From: Carboxydocella sporoproducens DSM 16521
GTDB lineage: Bacteria > Bacillota > GCA-003054495 > Carboxydocellales > Carboxydocellaceae
Length of the DNA: 64,000 nt
Direction: 5' to 3'
NCBI RefSeq assembly: GCF_900167165.1
Contig: NZ_FUXM01000003.1
Location: 62,001 to 126,000 of the forward strand
The first letter of the stretch is position 1; each line of letters begins with the position of its first letter. The translations under genes were made by a program, and so were the position numbers. The notes below the pieces were generated by a model. The model did not search any database. It had not been told where the DNA came from and saw only the letters and a list, made by a program, of their open reading frames with translations. Below are positions 52,749 to 61,079 of this stretch, piece after piece.

Positions 52749-52829
52749 AGTATTAGAACAGGCAGCTGACCATAAAACTTGCTAAAAATACTGACCCCGG
52801 GTACAATAAGGGTACCCGGAATTTTTTAT
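52749..52829 (+). promoter_or_regulatory. Structured leader with terminator before the radical SAM gene
   Basis: AGTATT (52749-52754) pairs with AATACT (52787-52792), directly followed by a strong hairpin CCGGGTAC (52797-52804) / GTACCCGG (52812-52819) and ATTTTTT. The terminator is 13 bp before the start of the radical SAM gene and not after another gene, so it may be an attenuator. The region before it (from 52712) matches no RNA family I know. No ligand can be named. Confidence 0.6.
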
Positions 52830-52840
52830 GGTGAAAGACA

Positions 52841-53995
52841 ATGGCATACATCAGAATGAAAAAAGGCAAGGCTGAATATGAATATCCTGTCATCCCTGCT
52901 CCTGTACCCCATATCCTGGTAGACAGCAAAAAAGACTTACATGGATGGTGGCCGGGGAAAAGGGAATGTACAGCCGAGCGAATGTTGATTAATCCCTATA
53001 ATGGCTGTACTCATGATTGTCCTTATTGTTATGCCCATAGTTTCTGGGGCTACTTCCACCTTTATGCTACACAACGGGTGGTCACGGTTTGCCAGGATTT
53101 CGACCGGATAGTGGCCAGGCAGCTGGACTCCTTGCAGGTGGCTGCCTGTGGTTACCTTTCCCCGGTAACTGATCCTTTTCAGCCCCTGAATCGGGTGTAT
53201 AAACTATCGGAGAAAATCATCCGGGTTTTTGTAGAGCGCAATCTACCGATTGAATTCATTACCAAAAACCAGGTTACCGATGAATCCCTGGCCTGGATGA
53301 GTAAGCAACAGCATTGTTTTGGCCAGGTTTCTCTCCTCACCCCGGATGAGGATTTACGGCGCAAACTGGTACCCGGTGGAGCACCGGTGCCAGTTTTACT
53401 GGACAATCTGCGACGAATTCGGGAAGCAGGGCTATTTGCGGTAGTACGGCTGGACCCAATTTTACCGGGCCTTACTGATGACCAGGAAATGATAGAGGAG
53501 CTCTGTCAGGTAGCCAGAGCTGCTGGTGCCAGTCACCTGGTAGCTTCCTGCCTGGACATTCCTTTGGCCTTGAAAAACCGGATTTGGCAATGGATAGAGC
53601 TGTCCTGGCCCGATTTGGCCCAATACTGGGCTCGCCTCTATAATGAGCGAATTGGTGCCAGCTGGCACGCTGATCTGGGCTATCGTCGGGAACTTTTCAA
53701 CAGGGTAAAAAAAGCGGCCTTGAAGCATGGCCTCAGTTTCGCTCTCTGTATGGAATATCGGCCTGATGGCCAGGGGTTAAATCGGGAGTTTGCCACTACC
53801 CGTAATTGCGAAGGCATCGATATTCCAATCTATATCCGCCGTGGGCAGCACTTTGAACCGGTAGCCTGTGATGGAGCGTGCTTAACCTGCCAGCAACCTG
53901 TTTGCGGGCTGCCGGAACTGGCCGGAGGGGGAGCCTGGAAATTGAAGGATTACCGGCGCTGGAGCCGAATCATAAGTCAGGAGGATGAAATATGA
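52841..53995 (+). CDS. SPL-family radical SAM protein
   Basis: 384 residues. The radical SAM cluster motif is CTHDCPYCYA (C-x3-C-x2-C) near residue 56, followed by GYLSPVTDPFQPLN and EFITKNQVT, the pattern of the SplB-like Rv2578c/spore photoproduct lyase relatives. The C-terminus adds Cys pairs ACDGACLTCQQPVC that may hold another cluster. True spore photoproduct lyase is only one possibility. It is preceded by the leader structure and overlaps the next gene by 4 bp. Confidence 0.8.
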   Translation: MAYIRMKKGKAEYEYPVIPAPVPHILVDSKKDLHGWWPGKRECTAERMLINPYNGCTHDCPYCYAHSFWGYFHLYATQRVVTVCQDFDRIVARQLDSLQVAACGYLSPVTDPFQPLNRVYKLSEKIIRVFVERNLPIEFITKNQVTDESLAWMSKQQHCFGQVSLLTPDEDLRRKLVPGGAPVPVLLDNLRRIREAGLFAVVRLDPILPGLTDDQEMIEELCQVARAAGASHLVASCLDIPLALKNRIWQWIELSWPDLAQYWARLYNERIGASWHADLGYRRELFNRVKKAALKHGLSFALCMEYRPDGQGLNREFATTRNCEGIDIPIYIRRGQHFEPVACDGACLTCQQPVCGLPELAGGGAWKLKDYRRWSRIISQEDEI

Positions 53996-54636
53996 CGGCA
54001 TTTATTGCAGCTACTATCTTTGTTGTGCTGGCAGAAATGGGAGATAAAACCCAGTTGCTGGGAATGGCTTTTGCCACTAAATATAAAGCCAGTATCGTTC
54101 TGGCGGGAGTGCTGGTAGCCACTTTGCTCAATCATTTACTGGCGGTAGCAGCCGGTGAATATCTGACCCGTTTTATTCCCATGCACTATATCCAGCTGGC
54201 CGCAGCTATTTCTTTCGTCATCTTTGGCCTCTGGACCATTCGTGGTGATACGCTGGAAGGAGAGGCGGAAAAGGAATATTTCAGTCCTTTCTGGACGGTG
54301 ACCTTTGCTTTTTTTATTGCCGAAATGGGAGATAAAACCCAGCTGGCCACAGTGGCCCTGGCTGCGAAATACCAGAACTTGTTAGGAGTTTGGTTGGGCA
54401 CCACTACCGGCATGATGATTTCCAATATTATCGGTATCCTGGTTGGTGTAGTACTGGGTAAGCAATTACCGGAGCGCTTGATAAAACTGGTCTCAGCTGG
54501 AATATTTATTCTCTTCGGTTATCTTGGTATCTGGCAAACTATTGCTGTGCCGGGAATGCGCCTGGCGGCACTAGCCCTGACCACTATACTGGTTGTGGGT
54601 TATGTATGGTATTTGTATCGGCCTGTTCGTGTATAA
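53992..54636 (+). CDS. GDT1/TMEM165 (UPF0016) family cation transporter
   Basis: 214 residues with six membrane segments and the duplicated motif E-x-G-D-K-T-Q: VLAEMGDKTQLLGMAF near the start and FIAEMGDKTQLATVALA near residue 110. Family members export manganese or exchange calcium. A yybP-ykoY riboswitch, frequent near this family, is not seen here. It starts inside the radical SAM gene, so the two are co-transcribed. Confidence 0.9.
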   Translation: MTAFIAATIFVVLAEMGDKTQLLGMAFATKYKASIVLAGVLVATLLNHLLAVAAGEYLTRFIPMHYIQLAAAISFVIFGLWTIRGDTLEGEAEKEYFSPFWTVTFAFFIAEMGDKTQLATVALAAKYQNLLGVWLGTTTGMMISNIIGILVGVVLGKQLPERLIKLVSAGIFILFGYLGIWQTIAVPGMRLAALALTTILVVGYVWYLYRPVRV

Positions 54637-54641
54637 AAGCT

Positions 54642-54673
54642 CAGGGGGGTGAAATTCACCCCCTGCAATTTTT
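54642..54673 (+). terminator. Intrinsic terminator after the GDT1-family gene
   Basis: Perfect stem CAGGGGGGTGAA / TTCACCCCCTG (slightly asymmetric), then CAATTTTTC. The following 110 bp to the promoter at 54782 show nothing else. Confidence 0.88.
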
Positions 54674-54781
54674 CTCAGCATAAACATACTGTTTTTAAGG
54701 CGTCTGATTCCGGTGATGAAGGCTTTTCAGAAGATGGAAAACTGATTGATGGAAAAACTTGTTAAGGAATAGCCCCGATAA

Positions 54782-54810
54782 TTGGCGGTTTACTCCTTTT
54801 TTGTTATAAT
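54782..54810 (+). promoter_or_regulatory. Sigma-A promoter before the YgjP-type gene
   Basis: TTGGCG (54782-54787) and TATAAT (54805-54810) with 17 bp between, 30 bp before the ATG; the -35 has four of six consensus positions. Confidence 0.7.
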
Positions 54811-54839
54811 GGATTCAACTTTATGAGGGAGAGTAGACA

Positions 54840-55514
54840 ATGCAGATAGAAATCAAGAAAATTATACGCTCTAATCGGAAAACTATCGCTATTGAAATAG
54901 CGACAGATAGCAGCCTTATCATTAGGGCACCTAAAAGGCTGCCATTAAAGATTATTAAAGATCTGGTACAGAACAAAGAAAAATGGATAAAAGAAAAACT
55001 GCAGGAAATAGAACTGAAGCAAAAACATTATCAACCATTGCAATTTAAAACAGGGGATGAGCTCTGGTATCTGGGGGAAAAATACATTTTCTTGATCACA
55101 GATAGCTGTGAGAATATCTTTTTGCACGGTTATAAGCTCTTTTTTCCGCAAGACCAGCAGGAACGAGCCGCTGAGTTGCTAAAACAGTGGTATAAAGAAC
55201 AGTCCAAAAAGCTTCTGCCAGCAAGGGCTGAGTATTATTCACAGCTGACAGGAATAAAATTTAATTCTATTAAAATAACCGGGGCCAGGAAACGCTGGGG
55301 TTCCTGCAGTTCCAGAGGTAACCTGAATTTTACCTGGCGCCTCATTATGGCACCTTTACGGGTAATTGACTATGTGGTGGTGCATGAGCTGGTACATATA
55401 GAATTTATGAATCATTCCCGTCAGTTCTGGGCGCGCGTGGGGGAAATAATGCCTGATTATAAGGAACAAAAGCAATGGTTACGGGAAAACCAGCTGCTAC
55501 TGGAGTTAATGTAA
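54840..55514 (+). CDS. YgjP-type zinc metallopeptidase (M48 family)
   Basis: 224 residues. The zinc motif HELVH in VIDYVVVHELVHIEFMNHSR near residue 180, downstream Glu-containing helix and the family signature KRWGSCSSRGNLNFTWRLIM. N-terminal domain starts with RSNRKTIAIEIA. DUF45/YgjP proteins are putative intracellular proteases of unknown substrate. GAGGGAG precedes the ATG. Confidence 0.92.
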   Translation: MQIEIKKIIRSNRKTIAIEIATDSSLIIRAPKRLPLKIIKDLVQNKEKWIKEKLQEIELKQKHYQPLQFKTGDELWYLGEKYIFLITDSCENIFLHGYKLFFPQDQQERAAELLKQWYKEQSKKLLPARAEYYSQLTGIKFNSIKITGARKRWGSCSSRGNLNFTWRLIMAPLRVIDYVVVHELVHIEFMNHSRQFWARVGEIMPDYKEQKQWLRENQLLLELM

Positions 55515-55541
55515 AAGGAAGGGCGAAAGCCCCTCCTTTTT
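55513..55541 (+). terminator. Bidirectional terminator between YgjP-type gene and selD
   Basis: Stem AAAAGGaAGGGC / GCCCcTCCTTTT with loop GAAA. T runs on both strands, so it can serve the YgjP-type gene and the convergent selD. Confidence 0.9.
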
Positions 55542-56588
55542 TTACCGCAAAATGATGGTTCCCGCTTCTGCTTCTATTACCTCGCCAATACGAGCGATTG
55601 TGGCTACTCCGGCGGCAGCCAGTTCCTGCTCCAGCTGTTCAGCTTTTTCCGGGGCTACAGCGATGAGCAGTCCGCCCGAAGTCTGAGCATCGGCCAGCAC
55701 CAGCAGGGTATCTTCGCTGAAATCTCCATCCAGCTGTAAATTATCCTGCAAGTAGGCCAGATTTTTACGGGTGCCACCCGGTACTACTCCCTGGCTGGCA
55801 AAAGCCCAGGCAGCTTCCAAAACTGGAACCTGGCTGACTTCGATTTCGGCTCCTGTGCCACTGCCTGCCATCATTTCAAAGAGGTGGCCGAGGAAACCGA
55901 AGCCGGTGATGTCAGTACAGGCGTGGACTCCTACTTTCACCATTGCGTCTGCGGCAGCCTTATTCAAAGTCCCCATCACTTCTACGGCTTCAGCGAGGAT
56001 GGGGGGAGGAACCAGATCCCGCTTGTGGGCAGTGGTGATAATACCAAGGCCGAGGGGTTTGGTGAGATAGAGAACATCTCCTGGTCGGGCGCCGGCATTG
56101 GTAACAGTCCGGTCGGGATGAATTATCCCGGTGACAACCAGACCGTATTTGGGCTCCTGGTCCGAAACAGTGTGGCCGCCTACAATGCTAATACCTGCTT
56201 CAGCGGCTTTATCTGCACCGCCGCGCAGGATATCGCCCAGGACTTCCATAGGCAACCTTTTTTCCGGGAAGCCTACCACATTCAGGGCAAAGAGAGGCTG
56301 ACCGCCCATGGCATAGATGTCACTGAGGGAATTGGCTGCGGCAATCAGACCGAAAGTATAGGGGTCGTCCACTACGGGTGTGAAAAAGTCGACAGTCTGG
56401 ACTATCGCCAGCTCATCATTGATACGATAAACAGCGGCATCATCGGCGGTATTGGTGCCAACCAGGACATTGGGGTCATTTATTTGCGGTAAATGGCGCA
56501 GTACCTGCGCCAGGTCCTGAGGACTGAGCTTGGCCGCTCAGCCGGCGCAGGCAGCCAGTTTGGTCAGCTTAACTGTTTCTGCGGACAT
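55542..56588 (-). CDS. selD: Selenocysteine-containing selenophosphate synthetase SelD
   Basis: 348 residues including Sec17, read through TGA at complement 56538-56540. The start region is MSAETVKLTKLAACAG-Sec-AAKL, the active-site motif (G)[CU]xxK of SelD with Cys14 three positions before Sec. The rest has NTADDAAVYRIND, QTVDFFTPVVDDPYTFG and the C-terminal VLADAQTSGGLLIAVAP. It makes selenophosphate from selenide and ATP for tRNA-Sec charging. The start ATG (56586-56588) follows AAAGGAGTG. Without the UGA read-through, only a shortened protein lacking the catalytic residue would be made. Confidence 0.94.
56505..56540 (-). promoter_or_regulatory. SECIS-like hairpin of selD
   Basis: On the minus strand just downstream of the Sec codon, GCC...GGC enclose an inner stem GTCC / GGAC with loop TCA. 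The placement fits bacterial SECIS elements; the apical loop is not the standard GGUCU, so specificity would need testing. Confidence 0.55.
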
Positions 56589-56773
56589 TACGATCACTCC
56601 TTTCCGGAATTCTTAAGTTATATTGTAATCTTTTAGCTGATATTAGTCAAAGTTATATTGAATCACTGATTTTAAAGGATTTTTAATAATAATGTAGAAA
56701 ATCTTTTTCTGGAAACAATAAGGGCAGTCAGCGCTATTTAAAAAATGGAATTTCTTAGATTGAGGTGTATAAA

Positions 56774-57763
56774 ATGGGAAAAAAGGCTATTTATATTTTG
56801 ATGTTGCTAACAGGAATTATTGTTATTTTGGGCTGTCAAATTGCTTCAAAAACTGAGCCGACCAAATGGTCTGTCGGTATCCTGGCTGCCAGCAATGCTA
56901 AAGCGGAAAAAATCGTTGGCTTTAAGCAAGGTTTAGCTGACCTGGGAATTACCGAGGGAAAAGACGTTACCTATATAATTTTAAATGCTCAGGGTGAGCG
57001 GGAACAGCTCTTGCCTTTGGCCCGGAAGTTAGTACATGAGAAGCCGGATGTGCTGGTAGCAACCGGGGGTGTGGAAGCTGATGCCCTGAAAATAGCAGCT
57101 GAGAATCAGAACATTCCCATTGTTTTTATTGGAGCTGCTTCTACGGTACAACGAGGTATAGTAAAAAGCTTTATTGACCCGGGAGCACAAATTACCGGTG
57201 TGGATAATTATCATGCTGAGCTGGCCGGGAAAAGATTGGAATTATTAAAGAAACTGTTACCTTATGTGCAGAAAGTTATTGTTATCTACGATCCTAACGT
57301 TCCTCCCGGTTATACCAGTTTGAAAATAGTTCAAAATACGGCTAAAGATTTAGGGATAGTAATAAAAACCATAGCGGTAAGTTCCAGAACAGACTTTAAA
57401 ACAAAACTAAATCGGCAATCGGTGCAGAACTATGATGCTATTCTTCCTTTGTCAAGTTTTTTGATTGAAACTTTAACCCAGGACTTGCTTGCCTTTTCCT
57501 GGCAAAACAAGATTCCGGTTATGGGCATCATTGAACAGGAAGCGGACCGGGGTTATTTCGCCGCTTACGGCGTTTCTATGTATAATCAGGGATACCAGGG
57601 AGCCAGAATAGTAGCCAAAGTTTTACAGGGACAGCAGCCGAAACAGATACCTGTGGAAACACCGGATAATCTGGAATTGGTGGTAAATCTGCGCACAGTG
57701 GAGAGACTGGGACTTAAACTAAATGAAACTGGATTAAATTTTGCCAGAATAATTATAAAATAA
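56774..57763 (+). CDS. ABC-type substrate-binding lipoprotein (ABC_sub_bind, PF04392-like)
   Basis: 329 residues. Lipoprotein signal with ILGC near residue 22. The fold is that of TrpX-like binding proteins: GFKQGLADLGITEGKDVTYI, VLVATGGVEADALKIA, IPIVFIGAAS, VIVIYDPNVPPGY and EADRGYFAAYGVSMYNQGY. There is no permease or ATPase beside it; instead a histidine kinase and response regulator follow, so it is probably a sensor component that presents a ligand to the kinase. ATG 56774 follows TTGAGGTG. The ligand is unknown. Confidence 0.85.
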   Translation: MGKKAIYILMLLTGIIVILGCQIASKTEPTKWSVGILAASNAKAEKIVGFKQGLADLGITEGKDVTYIILNAQGEREQLLPLARKLVHEKPDVLVATGGVEADALKIAAENQNIPIVFIGAASTVQRGIVKSFIDPGAQITGVDNYHAELAGKRLELLKKLLPYVQKVIVIYDPNVPPGYTSLKIVQNTAKDLGIVIKTIAVSSRTDFKTKLNRQSVQNYDAILPLSSFLIETLTQDLLAFSWQNKIPVMGIIEQEADRGYFAAYGVSMYNQGYQGARIVAKVLQGQQPKQIPVETPDNLELVVNLRTVERLGLKLNETGLNFARIIIK

Positions 57764-57782
57764 GAAACTGAGGCGATCAGGA

Positions 57783-59603
57783 ATGAAAATCTGGAATCGC
57801 ATAAAAGTAAAGGTTTTAGCCTTTGGCATTACAATGTCTATTCTACCGCTGGCATCATTGGGTTATCTCAATGTTCGGACTGCCGAACAGGATTTGTTGA
57901 TGTCCATCCAGCAACGGAATACTGACCTCGTAAAAGGAATAGCCACAGATCTAGGTCAGTTAATTACTGGAATCGAAGATAAGATATCTACAGCTGGTAA
58001 TATTTACGGGGAAACCCTTTTGCAACAGGACCGGGAAAGCCAGGAAAAATTCCTGTATATTTTTTTACGGGATATACCGGCTGTCGAGGATCTAAGTCTG
58101 TTGAATTCCCGGGGAATTGAGGTCATGCGGGTTTCCAAGCGGGAAGTAATTACTCCTCAAAAGTTGTCACAAGTGGACCCGAAACTGTTGACCCAAAAAG
58201 GCATGGTTAAACATTATCTTACTGCTGACCAGCGAACTATGGTAAGCTTGATTATCCCCATTAAAAATAGGTTAACCAGGGAAATTAAAGGTGGTTTTTA
58301 TGTTCAGGTTAATTTAAGGTCAATTATGAACAGAATTATTACCAGATATGGTAACCAGAAAGGTGCTATTTTTGTAGTTAACCGAGATGGAAAATTGATT
58401 GCCCATGAAGATTTCAGTCAAGTTTTAAGACAAACTCCGGTAAGCTCCAGCCTTGCTGTTCGCCAGTTTATGGAGGGGAAAGAGAATGCAGGCAGGATAC
58501 CGTTAAGATATGTCTCATTTACCGGGGAGGAAGTATTAGGGGTTTATGCTCCCATTAAACAGTTAGGCTGGGCGGCAGTGGTGGAAATACCGGTCCGTGA
58601 GGCTTATCGCCCTGTTGCTGCCTTGAGTATCAAGTTTCTGATCGGGACAATTCTGGTGGTAGTGCTGGTTGTTATCATCAGTATTCTTTTTGCTTTGCGT
58701 TTTACTAAACCCATTGAGACCCTGGAACAAGGAGCTAAACGGGTGGCTGCAGGCGAATTGAACCTGGTCTTGCCCAAAACTACAGATGATGAAATCGGTC
58801 AGTTGGTAGATGCTTTTAACTTTATGACTCAACAGATCAAGAGCAAATCTGCTGAACTTATTCAGACGGAAAAAATGGCGGCTTTGGGTTTATTGGCTGC
58901 GGGGGTAGCCCATGAAATCAATAATCCCTTAGCTACGGTTTCCGCTTATGCTGAGGACCTGTTAGAGCGGATCGATCAAGAAGATATTGAGGAACTTTAC
59001 CGTTCTGGTGAATTGGCAAAATACTTACAGGTAATATGTAAACAGACCGAAAGGGGCAAAAAAATTACAGGAAGCTTATTGAATTTTGCCAGACAACCTG
59101 CCGGTCATATGATGGATATAAATCTTAACGAATTGCTGGAAGATACTTTGGCCCTGGTTAATCACCGGATTAAGCAACTTGGTATCCAAATAGATAAAAA
59201 ATTGGCTGTAAATTTGCCTGTAGTTAAAGGGGACCTTTCCCAGCTGCAACAGGTTTTACTCAATCTTATCTGCAATGCTCTGGATGCTATGGAAACAACG
59301 GGAGGACGGCTTAAACTGATTACGGAAAAAGGACAAAAAAGCATAGTAGTTAAAATTATTGACACCGGAACCGGTATTGCCAGGGAGGAGCTGAAGAAAG
59401 TTTTTGATCCTTTTTATACAACAAAACCACTGGGTAAAGGTACTGGCCTGGGACTGTCCATTTGTTACGGTATTGTCAAAGAAATGAAGGGAGACATTCA
59501 AATTAGCAGTGAATTGGGCAGAGGAACAACGGTTACTGTGATATTACCAATTGATAATATGACTGGCTGGAAAGAAGGTGATGAACATGAGGGAACAGAT
59601 TAA
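57783..59603 (+). CDS. Membrane sensor histidine kinase (dCache-like, HAMP)
   Basis: 606 residues. A membrane segment at about 10-28, an extracytoplasmic sensing domain (about 30-280, Cache-like), a second membrane segment (about 285-308), HAMP (TKPIETLEQGAKRVAAGELN), HisKA with phospho-accepting His in GVAHEINNPLATVSAYAED near residue 379, and HATPase with NLICNALDAM, DTGTGIAREELKKVFDPFYT and GKGTGLGLSICYG. Senses an external signal, perhaps via the binding protein upstream. Its end overlaps the regulator start. Confidence 0.93.
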   Translation: MKIWNRIKVKVLAFGITMSILPLASLGYLNVRTAEQDLLMSIQQRNTDLVKGIATDLGQLITGIEDKISTAGNIYGETLLQQDRESQEKFLYIFLRDIPAVEDLSLLNSRGIEVMRVSKREVITPQKLSQVDPKLLTQKGMVKHYLTADQRTMVSLIIPIKNRLTREIKGGFYVQVNLRSIMNRIITRYGNQKGAIFVVNRDGKLIAHEDFSQVLRQTPVSSSLAVRQFMEGKENAGRIPLRYVSFTGEEVLGVYAPIKQLGWAAVVEIPVREAYRPVAALSIKFLIGTILVVVLVVIISILFALRFTKPIETLEQGAKRVAAGELNLVLPKTTDDEIGQLVDAFNFMTQQIKSKSAELIQTEKMAALGLLAAGVAHEINNPLATVSAYAEDLLERIDQEDIEELYRSGELAKYLQVICKQTERGKKITGSLLNFARQPAGHMMDINLNELLEDTLALVNHRIKQLGIQIDKKLAVNLPVVKGDLSQLQQVLLNLICNALDAMETTGGRLKLITEKGQKSIVVKIIDTGTGIAREELKKVFDPFYTTKPLGKGTGLGLSICYGIVKEMKGDIQISSELGRGTTVTVILPIDNMTGWKEGDEHEGTD

Positions 59604-60915
59604 AGTTTTAATAGTTGATGATGAAGAAAATTTCCGGGATTTGTTGATTCAACGTTTGAGCAGAAAAGGTTATTGGGTCAAGGGGGCAGCGACGGGCGAA
59701 GAGGCTCTGCATTTTTTAAAAGAGGAAACCTTTCAGGTAGCAATTTTTGATATCAAACTGCCGGGGATGGATGGAATAGAACTGCTGCAACAGGCCAGAC
59801 AAATAGAAGAGAATCTCCAGGTGATTATCCTTACGGGGCACGGGACCATAGAGTCTGCTATTGAGGCGATGAAGATGGGTGCTTATGATTATTTAACCAA
59901 GCCCTGCAACCTGGCGGAACTGGAAATCACTCTCCAAAAAGCTTATGAGAAAAAACAGTTACTGGAAGAAAATTTGGGGATGAAAGAAGTCTTGCGGAGG
60001 GACAGGAGTTCCAAAGTAATTGTAGGTAAAAGCCAGGCCATTACCAGAGTGCTGGAGTTGGCTAAAAAGGTGGCTGCTTCCGATTCACCGGTACTGATTG
60101 AGGGAGAAAGCGGTACCGGCAAGGAACTGATTGTTAATGCTATCCACCACTGGAGCAGCAGAGCCCAACAACCATTAGTAGCTGTCAATTCCGGAGCTCT
60201 GCCGGCCCAACTGTTGGAAAGCGAGCTCTTCGGTCATGAAAAAGGGGCTTTTACAGGAGCATTAACTACAAAAAAAGGTTTAATTGAAAGTGCTCACCGC
60301 GGAACCCTTTTTTTAGATGAAATTGGGGAAATGGAATTAGGATTACAGGTAAAACTGTTGCGGTTTTTGGAAACTGGTGAGTTCCGGAGAGTTGGTGACG
60401 TGCGTTTGCGTAAAGTGGATGTTCGGGTGATAGCGGCTACCAACCGGAATTTGGAAGAAGAAGTGGTTAAAGGTAATTTCCGGGAAGACTTATATTACCG
60501 GCTGAATGTCATTAAGATTCGGGTTCCGCCTCTGCGGGAGCGAAAAGAAGATATTCCCTTGCTGGCAGAGTATTTTTTGCAAAAAGCTGGTAATGGAGCA
60601 CCTAAACAACTTGCTTCCGATGCCCTGGAGGCACTCATGAGTTATGACTATCCGGGGAATGTCCGGGAGCTGTTTAATATTCTGGAACGCGGCATACTGC
60701 TCAGCACCGGTGCTAAAATTCAGAAGGAGGACCTTTTTGGCTGTTTTGCCAGGGAAGATGAACCGAAGCTATGTACCCTTGAGGAAATGGAAAAGAGATA
60801 TATTAAACAGGTTTTAGAGGCAGTTCAATGGAATAAAACCAAAGCGGCAGAACTACTGGGAATCAGTGTCCGTAATCTTTATCGCAAAATTGAAGAATAT
60901 CAATTAAAGAAATAA
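59587..60915 (+). CDS. NtrC-family sigma-54-dependent response regulator
   Basis: 442 residues. The receiver has Asp55 in VAIFDIKLPGMDG, with VLIVDDEEN acidic pair and a Lys in YLTKP. The AAA+ domain carries Walker A GESGTGKEL, the sigma-54 contact motif ELFGHEKGAFTGALTTKKG and Walker B GTLFLDEIGEM, and the C-terminus has a Fis-type helix-turn-helix NKTKAAELLGISVRNLYRKI. It activates a sigma-54 promoter when phosphorylated by the kinase. ATG 59587 lies six bases behind AAGGTG; GTG 59578 and ATG 59581 are alternatives. Confidence 0.95.
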   Translation: MREQIKVLIVDDEENFRDLLIQRLSRKGYWVKGAATGEEALHFLKEETFQVAIFDIKLPGMDGIELLQQARQIEENLQVIILTGHGTIESAIEAMKMGAYDYLTKPCNLAELEITLQKAYEKKQLLEENLGMKEVLRRDRSSKVIVGKSQAITRVLELAKKVAASDSPVLIEGESGTGKELIVNAIHHWSSRAQQPLVAVNSGALPAQLLESELFGHEKGAFTGALTTKKGLIESAHRGTLFLDEIGEMELGLQVKLLRFLETGEFRRVGDVRLRKVDVRVIAATNRNLEEEVVKGNFREDLYYRLNVIKIRVPPLRERKEDIPLLAEYFLQKAGNGAPKQLASDALEALMSYDYPGNVRELFNILERGILLSTGAKIQKEDLFGCFAREDEPKLCTLEEMEKRYIKQVLEAVQWNKTKAAELLGISVRNLYRKIEEYQLKK

Positions 60916-60922
60916 TTTCATC

Positions 60923-60968
60923 CATGACATTTTGTCACACCGGAATGACAAAATGTCATGGATTTTTT
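60923..60968 (+). terminator. Terminator of the regulator gene that contains two palindromic activator sites
   Basis: Outer stem CCATGACATTTTGTCA / TGACAAAATGTCATGG (loop CACCGGAA) followed by ATTTTTTTA is a strong intrinsic terminator. Each arm is itself a palindrome: TGACATTTTGTCA (60925-60937) and TGACAAAATGTCA (60946-60958), centres 21 bp apart. As DNA these look like a tandem dimer-binding site for the NtrC-type regulator. Confidence 0.85.
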
Positions 60969-60971
60969 TAT

Positions 60972-60996
60972 GAAAGGCCTATTTTCAGGCCTTTTT
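60972..60996 (+). terminator. Second intrinsic terminator before the sigma-54 promoter
   Basis: Stem AAAGGCCT / AGGCCTTT with loop ATTTTC, then TTTT. It insulates the downstream operon from the kinase-regulator transcript. Confidence 0.82.
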
Positions 60997-61000
60997 AGGC

Positions 61001-61016
61001 TGGTATGGTTTTTGCT
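61001..61016 (+). promoter_or_regulatory. Sigma-54 promoter of the Fe-S/NrfD operon
   Basis: TGGTATGGTTTTTGCT aligns with TGGCACGNNNNTTGCW without gaps: GG at 61002-61003, GC at 61014-61015, ten bases between, two mismatches (C to T). A start about 12 bp downstream of GC gives a leader of about 50 nt to the gene at 61080. The adjacent activator sites support it. Confidence 0.85.
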
Positions 61017-61079
61017 CTTATGTTAGCGGCGCGTAAATGAAGGCAGACAAAACTGGAGCACTCGGGGGAGGTGAAAAAA

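Noticed and set aside
53960-53992. A yybP-ykoY manganese riboswitch before the GDT1-family gene
   Set aside because: The gene starts inside the radical SAM gene and no matching leader is present.
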